The position numbers and the translations under genes are program-made. A stretch of 64,000 nt of DNA from Sophora flavescens (lineage: Eukaryota > Streptophyta > Magnoliopsida > Fabales > Fabaceae), in contig CM061066.1 of assembly GCA_030762895.1 (NCBI GenBank), positions 12,209,751 through 12,273,750 of the forward strand. The letters are read 5' to 3'. Positions within the stretch are counted from its first letter, which is position 1. Each line of letters opens with the position of its first letter. Under the pieces are notes generated by a model. That model saw only the letters and a program-made list of their open reading frames with translations, was not told where the DNA came from and did no database searches. Shown piece by piece: positions 1 to 14,831 of the stretch.

Positions 1-815
1 ACTCTTTTTGAACCAGAGGCAGCTGCACAAGGATTCCATGGAGTCTCTTCTCTTTTTCGTCTGTATTTCTGTAGTTTTGGCTATGATCATGAGTAGCTAA
101 ACTCTCATTGTTGGGGTTAGGTGTAGCTATTTCTGAATTATCCATGTATTTGATGTGATCTTGTAATACAGTTTTTGCTTCCTTATGAGTGATTGATTTC
201 TATGCCTAATGCTTGATGTGGCTAGCACCCCCATGACTTGATTATTGTTTTGGTATGCAATTGGAAAATTCGTATTAGAACAAGAACTGAAATCAACCAC
301 CTAGTAAACCTTGTATCTAGGAATGGATTTAGGTTTATTAGCAATCGTGTAATCCCTAATCTTAATGCAAATTCATTAACCTAGTCCACCTAAGGAATTA
401 GGGTCTATTAGTGGATTTAGGCTCTTGTCATTGAGGAATCGATGCTTGAGTAATCTAGGGGATTGATTGTCATAATTGAAGTAGAAACTATTTATTAGTC
501 ATTTCATTGCATGGGGATGAAGTTTAGTGAACCTAATCCCAACATCGTTCATACATTTGAAGAATTCTTTTAACTGCCTTCCAAGTGTTCGACAGAAATT
601 CTCACAGAAATTTTCTTGTAAATTTGCTTATTTTAGGTTTTGAATCTGATTTGGCTTGGTATTTAGTATTGAGCCCCCTACAATCCAAATATCCACTTAG
701 ATAGTAATTGATTTGGTACGTGCTAGTACTTGTCACAGTCCTCGTGGGAACGATAAAACGGTCTCACCACCGTATTACTTGTACGACTAGGTATACTTGC
801 CTAGATCCGTCAACA
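1..815 (+). mobile_element. 3' part of a Ty3/gypsy (Athila/Tat-like) LTR
   Basis: Non-coding, non-satellite sequence cut off by the window start. Its last 100 bases (tract with GTGGGAACGATAAAACGG, then ATTACTTGTACGAC, then TATACTTGCCT) parallel the end of the Athila LTR on the minus strand at 56565-56700, which also runs through ACCGT, TTATTACTTGCGACGACC and ACACTTGCCT before a CA terminus. That block is typical of the LTR ends of this retrotransposon group. The LTR appears to end with CA at 815, directly abutting satellite at CATATGCC, so it was probably inserted into the array. No coding region is visible; the rest of the element lies outside the window. The family assignment is inference. 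Confidence 0.55.
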
Positions 816-1150
816 CATATGCCTTAATTGGGCTTATGATGAGTAAGTTAGGCCCTTTTAAGTGAATGAACATCATGTACTGCGCACTAATCCGTGCCAG
901 AGAACTCGGGACCCAATTTAGCCTAGATTTTGTAATAATTTGACAATTCTTTTGAAACCTGAAATTGTAGGTCTCATCCTTATCTTTCTAGGGACACCAA
1001 GATCACCAAAATCCGATATCAGTAGCTCTAGTTATGCTCAGCGCAAGGTAACAAGGTCAGGATGGGTGAAAAATCCGAAATTTAACAATGTTTAGCAATT
1101 AAGCCCATTGTTAATTGGGCTTAAGATGAGTAAGTTTAGCCCATTTAAGT

Positions 1151-4100
1151 GAAGGAACATCATGGACTGCCCAATGATCCGTGTCAGAGAACTCGGGACC
1201 CAATTTACATTTGATTTTGGCCTAATTTGTCAATTATTGTGACACTTGAAATTGTAGGTCGTTTCCTTATCTTTCTAGGGACATCAAGATCACCAAAATC
1301 CGATATTTGTAGCTCTAGTTATGCTCTGCGCAAGGCAACAAGGTCAGGATGAGTGCAAAATCCGAAAATTAACAATGTTTACCAATTAAGCCCAATTAAG
1401 CTCATTAATGTAAAAGTGGAAACAATGATTGTAAAAGTTTTCTAATTTCCGTCTCTCTCTGGCTTGTGTGGCTGTAAACTGCTATTTATGCTTATTAATC
1501 CTGACCTAACCCTAGACCAAATTAAGGGCCTCTGAATAATCTTTCCAACAACGTATCATATGCCTTAATTGGGCTTAAGATGATTAAGTTAGGCCCATTT
1601 AAGTGAAGGAACATCATGGATTACGAACTGGTCCGCTCTAGAGAACTCGAAACGCAATTTAGCCTTGATTTTGACCTTATTTGACAATTGTCGTGAAACC
1701 TGAAATTGTAGGTCTCTTCCTTATCTTTCTAGGGTCAGCAAGATCGCCAAAATCCGATATCGGTAGCTCTAGTTATGCTCTGTGCAAGGCAACAAGGTCA
1801 GGATGAGTGAAAAATCCGAAAATTAACAATGTATAGCAATTAAGCCCAATAATGTAAAAGCAAAAACATTGATTGTAAAAGTTGTCTAATTTCCGTCTCT
1901 CTCTGGCTTGTGCAGCTGTAAACTGCTATTTATGCTTATTTATCATGACCTAACCCTAGACCAAATTAAGGGCCACTGAATAAGCTTTCCAACAAGGTAT
2001 CATATGCCTTAATTGGGCTTAAGATGATTTAGTTAGGCCCATTTAAGTGAAGGAACATCATGGACTCAACACTGATCCGCGCCAGAGAACTCGAGACCCA
2101 ATTTATCCTTGATTTTGGCCTAATTTGGCAATTCTTGTGAAACCTGAAATTGTAGATGTCTTCCTTTTCTTTCTAGGGACAGCAAGATCATCAAAATCCG
2201 ATATCTGTAGCTCTTGTTATGCTCTGCGTAAGGCAACAAGGTCAGATTGAGTGCAAAATCCGAAAATTAACAATGTTTACCAATTAAGCCCAATTAAGCT
2301 CATTAATGTAAAAGCGGAAACAATGATTGTAAGAGTTTTCTAATTTTCGTCTCTCTCTAGCTTGTGCGGCTGTAAACTTCTATTTATGCTTATTAATCCT
2401 GACCAAACCCTAGACCAAATTAAGGGCCTCTGAATAAGTTTTCCAACAACGTATCGTATGCCTTAATTGGGCTTAAGATGATTTAGTTAGGACCATTTAA
2501 GAGAAGGAACATCATGGATTACAAACTGGTCCGCTCCACAGAACTCGGGACCCAATTTAGCCTTGATTTTGACCTTATTTGACAATTGTTGTGACACCTG
2601 AAATTGTAGGTCGCTTCCTTAACATTCTAGGGACAGCAACATCACCAAAATCCGATATCTGTAGCTCTAGTAATGCTCTGCAAAAGGCAACTAGGTCTGG
2701 AAGAGTGAAAAATCCGAAAATTAGTAATGTTTATCAAATAAGCCCAATTAAGCCCAATAATGTAAAAGCAAAAACAATGATTGTAAAAGTTGTCTAATTT
2801 TTGTCTCTCTATGACTTGTGCGGCTGTAAACTGCTATTTATGCTTATTAATCATGACCTAACCCTAGACGAAATTAAGGTCCTCTAAATAAGCTTTCCAA
2901 CACGGTATCATATGCCTTAATTGGGCTTAAGATGAGTAAGTTTAGCCCATTTAAGTGAAGGAACATCATGGACTGCCCAATGATCCGCGCCAGAGAACTC
3001 GGGACCCAAGTTAGCCTTGATTTTGGGCTAATTTGACAATTCTTGTGAAACATGAAATTGTAGGACTCTTCCTTGTCTTTCTAGGGACAACAAGATCTCC
3101 AAAATCCGATATCTGTAGCTCTAGTTATGCTCTGCGCAAGGCAACAAGGTCAGGATGAGTGAAAAATACGAAAATTAACAATGTTTAGCAATTAAGCCCA
3201 ATTAAGTCCAATAATGTAAAAGCAAAAACAATGATTGTAGAAGTTGTCTAATTTCTGTCTCTCTCTACCTTGTGCAGTCGTAAACTGCTATTTATGCTTA
3301 TTAATCCAAACCTAACCCTAGACCAAATTAAGGGCCTCTGAATAAGCTTTCCAACAACGTATCTTATGCCTTAATTGGGCTTAAGATGATTAAGTTAGGC
3401 CCATTTAAGTGAAGGAACATCATGGATTACGAACTGGTCCGCTCCAGAGAACTCGGGACCCAATTTGGCCTTGATTTTGACCTTATTTGACAATTGTTGT
3501 GAAACCTGAAATCGTAGGTCGCTTCCTTAACATTCTAGGGACAGCAACATCACCAAAATCCGATATCTGTAGCTCTAGTTATGCTCTGCGCAAGGCAACT
3601 AGGTTAGGAAGAGTGAAAAATCCGAAAATTAACAATGTTTATCAAATAAGCCCAATTAAGCCCAATAATGTAAAATCAAAAACAATGATTGTAAAAGTTG
3701 TCTAATTTTTGTCTCTCTCTGGGTTGTGCGGCTGTAAACTGCTATTTATGCTGATTAATCATGACCTAACCCTAGACGAAATTAAGGTCCTCTGAATAAG
3801 CATTCCAACACGGTGTCATATGACTTAATTGGGCTTAAGATGAGTAAGTTTAGCCCATTTAAGTGAAGGAACATCATGGACTGCCCAATGATCCACGCCA
3901 AAGAAATCGGGACCCAATTTACCTTTGATTTTGGCCTAATTTGTCAATTATTGTGAAACTTGAAATTGAAGGTCGCTTTCTTATGTTTCTAGGGACATCA
4001 AGATCACCAAAATCCGATATTTGTAGCTCTAGTTATGCTATGCGCAAGGCAACAAGGTCAGGATGAGTGAAAAATCTGAAAATTAACAATGTTTAGCAAT

Positions 4101-4308
4101 TAAGCCCAATAATGTAAAAACAAAAACAATGATTGTAAAAGTTGTCTAATTTTCGTCTCTCTCTGGCTTGTGCGGCTGTAAACTGCTATATATGCTTATT
4201 AATCCTGACCTCACCCTAGACCAAATTAAGGGCTTCTGAATAAGCTTTCCAACTAGGTATTATATGCCTCAATTAGGCTTAATATGAGTAAGTTAGGCCC
4301 ATTTAAGT
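1151..4308 (+). repeat. Two-monomer higher-order alternation within array A
   Basis: Monomers alternate between a type with GACTGCCCAATGATCC (at about 1160, 2966 and 3874) and a type with an ACTGGTCCGCTC stretch (at about 1620, 2518 and 3426). One intermediate monomer, with ACTCAACACTGATCC, starts at 2049. Same-type units repeat about 908 bp apart, shown also by two near-identical spurious 72-residue frames starting at 2579 and 3487. This is a local dimeric higher-order repeat produced by block duplication. Confidence 0.75.
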
Positions 4309-7300
4309 GAAGGAACATCATGGACTGCGCACTGATCCGCATCAGAGAACTCGGGACCCAATTTAGCCTTGATTTTGGCCTAATTTGACAATTCCTGTGA
4401 CACCTGAAATTGTAGGTCTCTTCCTTATCTTACTAGGGACAACAAGATCACCAAAATCCAATTTCTGTAGCTCAATTTATTCTCTGCGCAAGGCAACAAG
4501 GTCAGGATGAGTGAAAAATGCAAAAATTAACAATGTTTAGTAATTAAGCCCAATAATGTAAAAACAAAAACAATGATTGTAAAAGTTGTCTAATTTTCGT
4601 CTCTCTTTGCCTTGTGCGGCTTTAAACTGCTCTTTATGCTTATTAATCCTGACCTAACCCTAGACCAAATTAAGGTCCTATGAATAAGATTTCCACCAAG
4701 GTATCATATGCCTTAATTGGGCTTAAGATGAGTAAGTTAGACCCATTTAAGTGAAGAAACATCATGGACTGCGCACTGATAGGTGTCAGAGAACTCGGGA
4801 CCCAATTTATCCTTAATTATGGCCTAATTTGACAATTCTTGTGACACCCGAAATTGTAGGTCTCTTCCTTATCTTTCTAGGGACAGCAAGATCACCAAAA
4901 TCCGATATCTGTAGCTCAAGTTATTCTTTGAGCAAGGCAACAAGGTCAGGATGAGTGAAAAATCCGAAAATTAATAATGTTTAGTAATTAAGCCCAATAA
5001 TGTAAAAAAAAATGATTGTAAAAGTTGTCTAATTTCCGTCTCTTTGTGGCTTGTGCGGCAGTAAACTGCTATTTATGCTTATTAATCCAGACCTAACCCT
5101 AGACCAAATTAAGGGCCTCTGAATAGCTTTCAACAAGGTATCATATTGCTTAATTGGGCTTAAAATAAGTAAGTTAGGTCTATTTAACTGAAGGAATATC
5201 ATGGACTGCGTACTAACCTCCGCCAGAGAACACAGGACCCAATTTAGCCTTGATTTTAGCCTAATTTGACAATTCTTATTAAACCTGAAATTGTAAGTCT
5301 TTTCCTTATCTTTCTAGGGACAACAATTTCCCCAAAATCCGATATCTGTAGCTCTAGTTATGCTCTGGGAAAGCCAACAAGGTCAGGATGAGTGAAAAAT
5401 CCGAAAATTAACAATGTTTAGCAATTAAGCCCAATTAAGCCCAATAATGTAAAAGCAAAAACAATGATTATAAAATTGTCTAATTTCTGTCTCTCTCTGG
5501 CTTGTGCGGCTGTAAACTGCTATTTATGCTTATTAATACTGACCTAACCCTAGACCAAATTAAGGGCTTCTGAATAAGCCTTCCAACAAGGTATCATATG
5601 CCTTAATTGGGCTTAAGATGAGTAAGTTAGGCCCATTTAAGTGAAGGAACACCACGCCAGAGATCTCTAGACCCAATTTAGCTTTGATTTTGGCCTAATT
5701 TGACAATTCTTGTGAAACCTGAAATTGTAGGTCTCTTCCATATCTTTCTAGGGACAACAAGATCACCAAAATCCGATATATGAAGCTCTAGGTATGTTCT
5801 GTGCAAGGCAACACGGTCAGGATGAGTGAAAAATCCGAAAATTAACAATGTTTAGCAATTAAACCCAATTAATCCCAATAATGTAAAAGAAAAAACAAAG
5901 ATTGTAAAAGTTGCCTAATTTCCGTCCCTCTCTGGCTCGTGAGGCTGTAAACTGCTATTTATACTTATTAATCATAACCTAATCCTAGACCAAATTAAGG
6001 GCCTCTGAATAAGTTTTCCAACAAGTTATCATATGCCTTAATTGGCTTTAAGATGAGTAAGTTAGGCCCATTTAAGTGAACGAACATCATGGACCTCACA
6101 CTGATCCGCGCCAGAGAACTCAGGACCCAATTTAGCCTTGATTTTGGCCTAATTTGACAATTCTTGTGTAACCTGAAATTGTAGGTCTCTTCCTTATCTT
6201 TCTAGGGACAACAAGATCACCAAAATCCGATATCTGTAGCTCTAGTTATGCTCTGCGCTAGGCAACAAGGTCAGGATGAGTGAAAAATCTGAAAATTAAC
6301 AATGTTTAACAATTAAGCCCAATAATATAAAAGCAAAAACAATGACTGTAAAAGTTGTCTAATTTACATCTCTCTCTGGCTTGTGGGCATTAAACTGATA
6401 TTTATGCTTATTAATCCTAACCTAACCCTAGACCAAATTAAGGGCATCTGAATAAGCTTTCCAGCAAGGTATGTTATGCCTTAATTGGGCTTAAGATGAG
6501 TAAGTTGGCCCATTTAAGTGAAGGAACATCATGGACTGCGTGCTGATCCGCACCAGAGAACTCGGGACCCAATTTAGCCTTGATTTTGGGCTAATTTGAC
6601 AATTCTTGTGAAACCTGAAATTGTTGGTCTCTTCCTTATCTTTCTAGGGACAGGAAGATCACCAAAATCCGATATTTGTAGCTCTAATTATGCTCTTCAC
6701 AAGGCAACAAGGTCAGGATGAGTGAAAAATCTGAAAATTAACAACGTTTAGCAATTAAGCCCAATTAAGCCCAATAATGTAAAAGCAAAAACAATGATTG
6801 TAAAAGTTATCTAATTTCCGTCTCTCTCTAGCTTGTGCGGCTGTAAACTGCTATTTATGCTTATTAATCCCGACCTAACCCTAGACCAAATTAAGGGACT
6901 CTGAATAAGCTTTCCAACAAGGTATCATATGCCTTAATTGGGCTTAAGATGAGTAAGTTAGGCCCATTTAAGTGAAGCAACATCATGGACTGCGCACAGA
7001 TCCGCACCAGAGAAATCGGGACCCAATTTAGCCTTGTTTTAGGCCTAATTTGACAATTCCTGTGAAACATGAAATTGTATGTCTCTTCCTTATTTTTCTA
7101 GGGACAGCAAGATCACCAAAATCCGATATTTGTAGCTCTAGTTTTGCTCTGCGCAAGGCAACAATGTCAGGATGAGTGAAAAATCCGAAAATTAACAGTG
7201 TTTAGCAATTAAGCCCAGTAGTGTAAAAGCAAAAACAATGATTGTAAAATTTGTCTAATTTCTGTCTCTCTCTAGCTTTTGCAGCTGTAAACTGCTATTT

Positions 7301-10300
7301 ATGCTTAATAATCCTGAGCTAACCCTAGACCAAATTAACGGCCTCTGAATAAGCATTCCAACAAGGTATCATAAACCTTAATTGGGTTTAACAAGAGTAA
7401 GTTAGGCACATTTAAGTGAACGAACATCATGGACTGCGCACTGATCCGCACTAGAGAAATCGGGACCCGATTTAACCTTGTTTTAGGACTAATTTGACAA
7501 TTCTTGTGGCACCTGAAATTGTATGTATCTTCCTTATTTTTCTAGGGACAACAAGATCACCAAAATCCGATATCTGTAGCGCTAGTTATGCTCTGCGCAA
7601 GGCAACAAGGTCAGGATGATTGAAAAATCCGAAAATTAATAATGTTTAGAAATTAAGCCCAATTAATCCCAATAATGTAAAAGTAAAACAATGATTGTAA
7701 AAGTTGACTAATTTCCGTCTCTCTCTGGCTTGTGTGGCTGTAAACAGCTATTTATACTGATTAATCCTGACCTAACCCTAGACCAAATTAAGGGCCTCTG
7801 AATAAGCTTTCCAACAAGGTATCATATGCCTTAATTGTGCTTAAGATGAGTAAGTAAGGTCCATTCAAGTGAAGGAACATCATGGACTGTGCACTGATCT
7901 GCACCAGAGAACTCGGGACACAATTTAGCCTTGATTTTGGCCTAATTTCAAAATTCTTCTGAATCCTGACATTGTAGCTCTCTTCCTTATCTTTTTAGGG
8001 ACAACAAGATCACCAAAAGCCGATATCTGTGGCTCTAGTTATGTTCTGCGCACGGCAACAAGGTCAGGATAAGTGAAAAATCCGAGAATTAACAATGTTT
8101 ATAAATTAAGCCCAATTAAGCCTAGTAGTGTAAAAGAAAAACAATGATTGTAAACGTTGTCTAATTTCCGTCTCTCTTTAGCTTGTGCGGCTGGAAACTG
8201 CTATTTATGCTTATTAATCATGACCTAACCCTAGACCAAATTAAGGGCCTCTAAAATAAGCTTTCCAACAAGGTATCATATGCCTTAATTGGGCTTCAGA
8301 AGAGTAAGTTAGGCCCATTTAAGTGAAGGAACATCATGGACTGCACACTGATCCGCACCAGAGAACTCAGGACCCAATTTAGCCTTGATTTTGGCCTAAT
8401 TTGACAATTCTTGTGACACCTGAAATTGTGGGTCTCTTCCTTATCTTTCTAGGGACAACAAGATCACCAAAATCCGATATCTGTAGCTCGAGGTATGCTC
8501 TGCGCAAGGCAACAAGGTCGGGATGAGTGAAAAATCCGAAAATTAACAATGTATAGCAATTAAGCCAAACTAATCCCAATTATATAAAATAAAAAACAAA
8601 GATTGTAAAAGTTGTCTAATTTTCGTCTCTCTCTGGCTTTTTCTGCTGTAAACTGCTCTTTATGCTGATTAATCCTTACCTAACCCTATACCAATTTAAG
8701 GTCCTCTGAATAAGCTTTCCAACAAGGTTTCATACGCCTTAATTGGGCTTAAGATGAGTAAGTTAGGCCTATTTTAGTGAAGGAACATCATGGACTGCGC
8801 ACTGATCCGCGCAGATAAATCGGGACCCAATTTAACCTTGATTTTGGCATAATTTGACAATTCTTGTGAAACCTGAAATTGTAGGTCTCTTCTTTATCTT
8901 TCTAGGGACAGCAAGATCACCAAAATCCGATATCTGTAGCTCTAGTTATGCTCTGCGTAATGCAACAAGGTCGGGATGAGTGAAAACTCCGAAAATTAAC
9001 AATGTTTAGCAAATAAGCCCAATAATGTAAAAGCAAAAACACTGATTGTAAAAGTTGTCTAATTTCCGTCTCTCTCTGGCTTTTACGGCTGTAAACTGTT
9101 ATTCATGCTGATTAATCCTGACCTAACCCTAGACCAAATTAAAGGCCTCTGAATAAGCTTTCCAACAATGTTTCATACGCCTTAATTGTGCTTAAGATGA
9201 GTAAGTTAGGCTCATTTAAGTGAAGGAACATCATGGACTGTGCACTGATCCGCAACAGAGAACTCAGGACCCAATTTAGCTTTGATTTTGGCCTAATTTG
9301 AAAATTCTTGTGAAACCTTACATTGTAGGTCTCTTCCATATCTTTCCAGGGACAACAAGATCACCAAAATCTGATATCTGTAGCTCTGGTTATGCTCTGC
9401 GCAAGGCAACAAAGTCAGGATGAGTGAAAAATCCGAAAAATTAATAATGTTTAGCAATTAAGCCCAAATAAGCCCAATAATGTAAAAGCAAAAACACTGA
9501 TTGTAAAAGTTGTCTAATTTCCGTCTGTCTCTGGCTTTTGCGGCTGTAAACTGCTATTTATGCTTGTTAATCCTGATCTCACCCTAGACCAAATTAAGGG
9601 CCTCAGAATAAGCTTCCCAACAAAGTTTCATATGCCTTAATTCGGCTTAAGATGAGTAAGTTAGGACCATTTAAGTGAAGGAACATCAAGGACTACGCAC
9701 TTATCCGCGCTAGAGAACTCGGGACATAATTTAGCCTTGATTTTGGCCTAATTTGACAATTCTTGTGAAACCTGAAATTATAGGTCTCTTCCTTATCTAT
9801 CTAGGTCCAGCAAGATCACCAAAATCAGATATCTGTAGCTCTACTTATGCTCTGCTCAAGGCAACAAGGTCAGGATAAATGAAAAATCCAAAAATTAACA
9901 ATGTTAAGCAATTAAGACCAATTAAACCCAGTAGTGTACAAGCAAAAATAATGATTGTAAAATTTGTCTAATTTCCGTCTCTCTCAAGCATGTGCGGCTG
10001 TAAACTGCTATTTATGCTTATTAATCCTGACCTAACCCTAGACCAAATTAAGGGCCTCTAAAATAAGCTTTCCAACAAGGTTTCATATGCCTTAAATCGG
10101 CTTAAGATGAGTAAGTTAGGCCCATTTAAGTGAAGGAACATCATGGACTGCATATGATCCGCGCTAGAGAACTCGGGACATAATTTAGCCTTGATTTTGG
10201 CCTAATTTGACAATTCTTGTGAAACCTGAAATTATAGGTCTCTTCCTTATATTTCTAGGGCCAGCAAGATCACCAAAATATGATATTTCTAGTTATGCTC

Positions 10301-13300
10301 TGCGCAAGGCAACAAGGTCAGGATAAGTGAGAAATCCAAAAATTAACAATGTTAAGCTATTAAGCCCAATTAAGTCCAGTAGTGTAAAAGCAAAAACAAT
10401 GATTGTAAAATTTGTCTAATTTCCGTCTCTCTCAAGCTTGTGCGGCTGTAAACTGATATTTATGCTTATTAATCCTGACCTAACCCTAGACCAAATTAAG
10501 GGCCTCTAAAATAAGCTTTCCAACAATGTATCATATGCCTTAACTGGGCTTAAGATGAGTAAGTTAGGCCCATTTAAGTGAAAGAACATCATGGACTGTG
10601 CACTGATCCGCGCCAGAGAACTCGGGACCCAATTTAGATTTGATTGTGGCATAATTTGAAAATTCTTGTGAAACCTTACATTGTAGGTCTCTTCCATATC
10701 TTTCCAGGGACAACAAGATTACCAAAATCTGATATCTGTAGCTCTGGTTATGGTCAGCGCAAGGCAACAAAGTCAGGATGAGTGAAAAATCCGAAAAATT
10801 AATAATGTTTAGCAATTAAGCCCAAATAAGCCCAATAATGTAAAAGCAAAAACACTGATTTTAAAAGTTGTCTAATTTCCGTCTGTCTCTGGCTTTTGCG
10901 GCTGTAAACTGCTATTTATGCTTGTTAATCCTGACCTCGCCCTAGACCAAATTAAGGGCCTCAGAATAAGCTTTCCAACAAGGTTTCATATGCGTTAATT
11001 CGGCTTAAGATGAGTAAGTTAGGCCCATTTAAGTGAAGGAACATCATGGACTGCGTACTGATCCGTGCCAGAGCACTCGGGACCCAATTTAGCCTTGATT
11101 TTGGCCTAATTTGACAATTCTTGTGACACCTGAAATTGTAGGTCTCTTCCTTATCTTTCTAGGGACAGCAAGATCACCAAAATCCGATATATGTAGCTCT
11201 AGTTATGCTCTGCGAAAGGCAACAAGATCAGGATGAGTGAAAAATCCGAAAATTAACAATGTTTACCAATTAAGCCTAATTAAGCCCAATAATGTAAAAG
11301 GAAAAACAATGATTGTAAAATTTGTCTAATTTTCGACTCTCTCTAGCTTATGCGACTGTAAACTGCTCCTTATGCTTATTAATCATGGCCTAACACTAGA
11401 CCAAATTAAGGGCCACTGAATAAGCTTTCCAACAATGTATCATATGCCTTAATTGGGCTTAAGTTGAGTAAGTTAGGCCCATTTAAGTGAAGGAACATCA
11501 TGGACTACACACTGATCCGCGCCAGAGAACCCGGGACCCAATTTTGCCTTGACTTATGGCCTAATTGACAATTGTTGGGAATCCTGAAATTGTAGGTGTC
11601 TTCCTTATCTTTCTAGGGACAGCAAGATCACCAAAATCCGATATCTGTAGCCCTAGTTATGCGATACACCGGGCAACAAGGTCAGGATTAGTGAAAAATC
11701 CAATAATTAACAATGTTTAGCAATTAAGCCCAATAATGTAAAAGCAAAAACAATGACTGTAAAAGTTGTCTAATTTCCGTCTCTCTCTGGCTTGTGAGGC
11801 TTTAAATTACTATTTATGCTTATTAATCCCGACCTTACCCTAGTCCAAATTAAGGGCCTCTGAATAAGCTTTCCAACAAGATATCATTTGCCTTAATTGG
11901 GCTTAAGATGAGTAAGTTAGGCCCATTTAAGGGAAGGAACATCATGGACTGCGTACTGATCCGAACCAGAGAACTCCAGACCCAATTTAGCCTTGATTTT
12001 GGCCTAATATGACAATTCTTGTGATACCTGAAATTGTAGGTCTCTTCCTTATCTTTCTAGGGACAGTAAGATCACCAAAATCTGATATCTGTAGCACTAG
12101 TTATGCTCTGTGCAAGGAGACAAGGTCAGGATGAGTGAAAAATCCGAAAATTAACAATGTTTAACAATTAGGTGCAATAATGTAAAAGCAAAAACAATGA
12201 TTGTAAAAGCTGTCTAATTTTCGTCTCTCTCTGGCTTGTGCGGCTGTAAACTGCTATTTATGCTTATTAATCCCGACCTTACCCTAGACCTAATTAAGGG
12301 CCTCTGAATAAGCTTTCCAACAAGATATCATTTGCCTTAATTTGGCTTAAGATGAGTAAGTTAGGCCCATTTAAGGGAAGGAACATCATGTACTGTGCAC
12401 TGATCCGCACCAGAGAACTCGGGACCCAATTTAACCTTGATTTTGGCCTAATTTAACAATTCTTGTGAAACCTGAAATTGTAGGTCTCTTCCTTATCTTT
12501 CTAGAGACAGCAAGATCACCAAAATTCGATATCTGTAGCTCTATTTATGCTCTACGTAAGGCAACAAGGTTAGGATGAGTGAAAAATCCGAAAATTAACA
12601 ATGTTTAGCAATTTAGCCCAATTAGGCCCAATAATTTAAAAGCAAAAACAAGGATTGCAAAAGTTGTCAAATTTCCGACTCTCTCTGGCTTGTGCGGCTC
12701 TAAACTCCTATTTAGGCTTATTAATCATGACCTAACCCATGTCCAAATTAAGGTCTTATGAATAAGCTTTCCAACAAGGTATCATATGCCTTAATTGGCT
12801 TAAGATGAGTAAGTTTGGCCCATTTAAGTGAAGGAACATCATGGACAGCGCACTGATCCGTGTTAGAGAACTCGGGACCCAATTTAGCCTTGATTTTGGC
12901 CTAATTTGACAATTCTTGTGAAACCTGAAATTGTACGTCTCTTCCTTATCTTTCTAGGGACAACAAGATTATCCGTAGCTTTAGTTTTGCTTTACTCAAG
13001 GCAACAACGTCCGGAAGAGTGAAAAATCCGAAAATTAACAATGTTTAGCATTTAAGCCCAATTAAGCCCAATAATGTAAAAGCAAAAACAATGATTGTAA
13101 AAGTTGTCTAATTCCCGTCTCTCTCTGGCTTGTGCGACTGTAAACTGCAATTTATGCTTATTAATCCTTACCTAGCCCTAGACCAAATTAAGGGCCTCTG
13201 AATAAGCTTTCCAACAAGGTATCATATGCCTTAATTGGGATTAAGATGAGTAAGTTAGGCCCATTTAAGTGAAGGAACATCATTGACCACGTGCTAATCC

Positions 13301-14177
13301 GCGCCAGAGAACTCGGGACCCAATTTAGCCTTGATTTTGGTATAATTTGACAATTCTTGTGGAACCTGAAATTGTAGGTCTTTAACCTTATCTTTCTAGG
13401 GACAGCAGGATCACATAAATCCGATATATGTAGCTCTAGTTATGCTCTACGCAAAGCAACAAGGTCAGGATTAGTGAAAAATCTGAAAATTAACAATGTG
13501 TAGCAATTAAACCCAATTAAGCCAAATAATGTAAAACCAAAAATAATGAATGTAAAACTTGTCTGATTTCTGTCTCTCTCTGGATTGTGCGGTTGTAAAC
13601 TGCTTTTTATGCTTATTAATCCTGACCTAACCCTAGACCAAATTAAGGGCCTCTGAATAAGCTTCCCAACATAGTATCATATGCCTTAATTGGGCTTAAG
13701 ATGAGTAAGTTAGGCCCATTTAAGTGAAGGAACATCATGAACAACGCCCTGATCCGCGCCAGAGAACTCGGGATCAAATTTAGCCTTGATTTTGGCCTAA
13801 TTTGACAATTCATGTGAAACCTGAAATTGTAGGTCCCTTGTTTATGTTTCTAGGGACAGCAAGATCACCAAAATCCGATATCTGTAGCTCTAGTTTTGCT
13901 CTGCTCAAGGCAACAACGTCAGGATGAGTGAAAAATCCGCAAATTAAAAATGTGTAGTAATTAAGCCCAATTAAGTCCCATAATGTAAAAGCAAAAACAA
14001 TGAATGTAAAAGTTGTCTTATTTCCGTCTCTCTTGATTGTGCAACTGTAAACTAATATTCATGCTTTTTAATCCAGGCCTAACCCTAAACGAAATTAAGG
14101 GCCTCTGAATAAGCTTTCCAACAAGGTATCATATGCCTTAATTGGGCTTAAGATGAGTAAGTTAGGCCTATTTAAGT

Positions 14178-14831
14178 GAAGGAACATCATGGACCGCGCA
14201 TTGATCCGTGCCAGAGAACTCTGGACCCGATTTAGCCTTGATTTTGGCCCAATTTGAAAATTCTTGTGAAAACTGAATTTGTAGGTCTCTTCCTTATCTC
14301 CCTAGGGACTGCAAGATCACCAAAATCCGATATCTATAGCTCTAGTTATGCTCTGCGCAAGGCTACAAGGTCCGGATGAGTGAAAAATCCGAAAATTAAC
14401 AATGTTTAGCATTTAAGCCCAATAATGTAAAAGCAAAAACAATGATTGTAAAAGTTGTCTAATTTTCGTCTCTCTCTGGGTTGTGCGGCTGTAAACTGCT
14501 ATTTACGCTTATTAATAGTGACCTAACCCTAGACCAAATTAATGGCCTACGAATAAGCTTAGCTACAAGGTCCGAATGAGAGAAAAATCCGAAAATTAAC
14601 AATGTTTAGCAATTAAACCCAATTAAGCCCAATAATGTAAAAGCAAAAATAATGATTGTAAAAGTTATCTAATTTTCGGCTCTCTCTGGCTTGTGTGGCT
14701 GTAAACAGCTATTTATGCTTATTAATCCTGACCTAACCCTAGACCAAATTAAGTGTCTCTAATTAAGCTTTCCAACAAGGTATCATATGCCTTAATTAGG
14801 CTTAAAATGAGTAAGTTAGGCCCATTTAATT
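14178..14831 (+). repeat. One full plus one partial satellite monomer
   Basis: The monomer marker spacing here is 654 bp instead of 444/454. At about 14560 the sequence jumps from GAATAAGCTT straight to AGCTACAAGG, skipping roughly half a unit. The downstream part (CTACAAGGTCCG) repeats a variant present one unit earlier at 14363. This looks like unequal exchange at a short AGCT match, leaving a partial unit of about 210 bp. Confidence 0.8.

Noticed and set aside
2579..3705. Near-identical 72-residue frames (2579 and 3487), with similar ones at 38499 and on the minus strand at many monomers
   Set aside because: They are the satellite monomer translated in one phase, recurring with the repeat period, and broken in most units. 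There is no start context or family resemblance.
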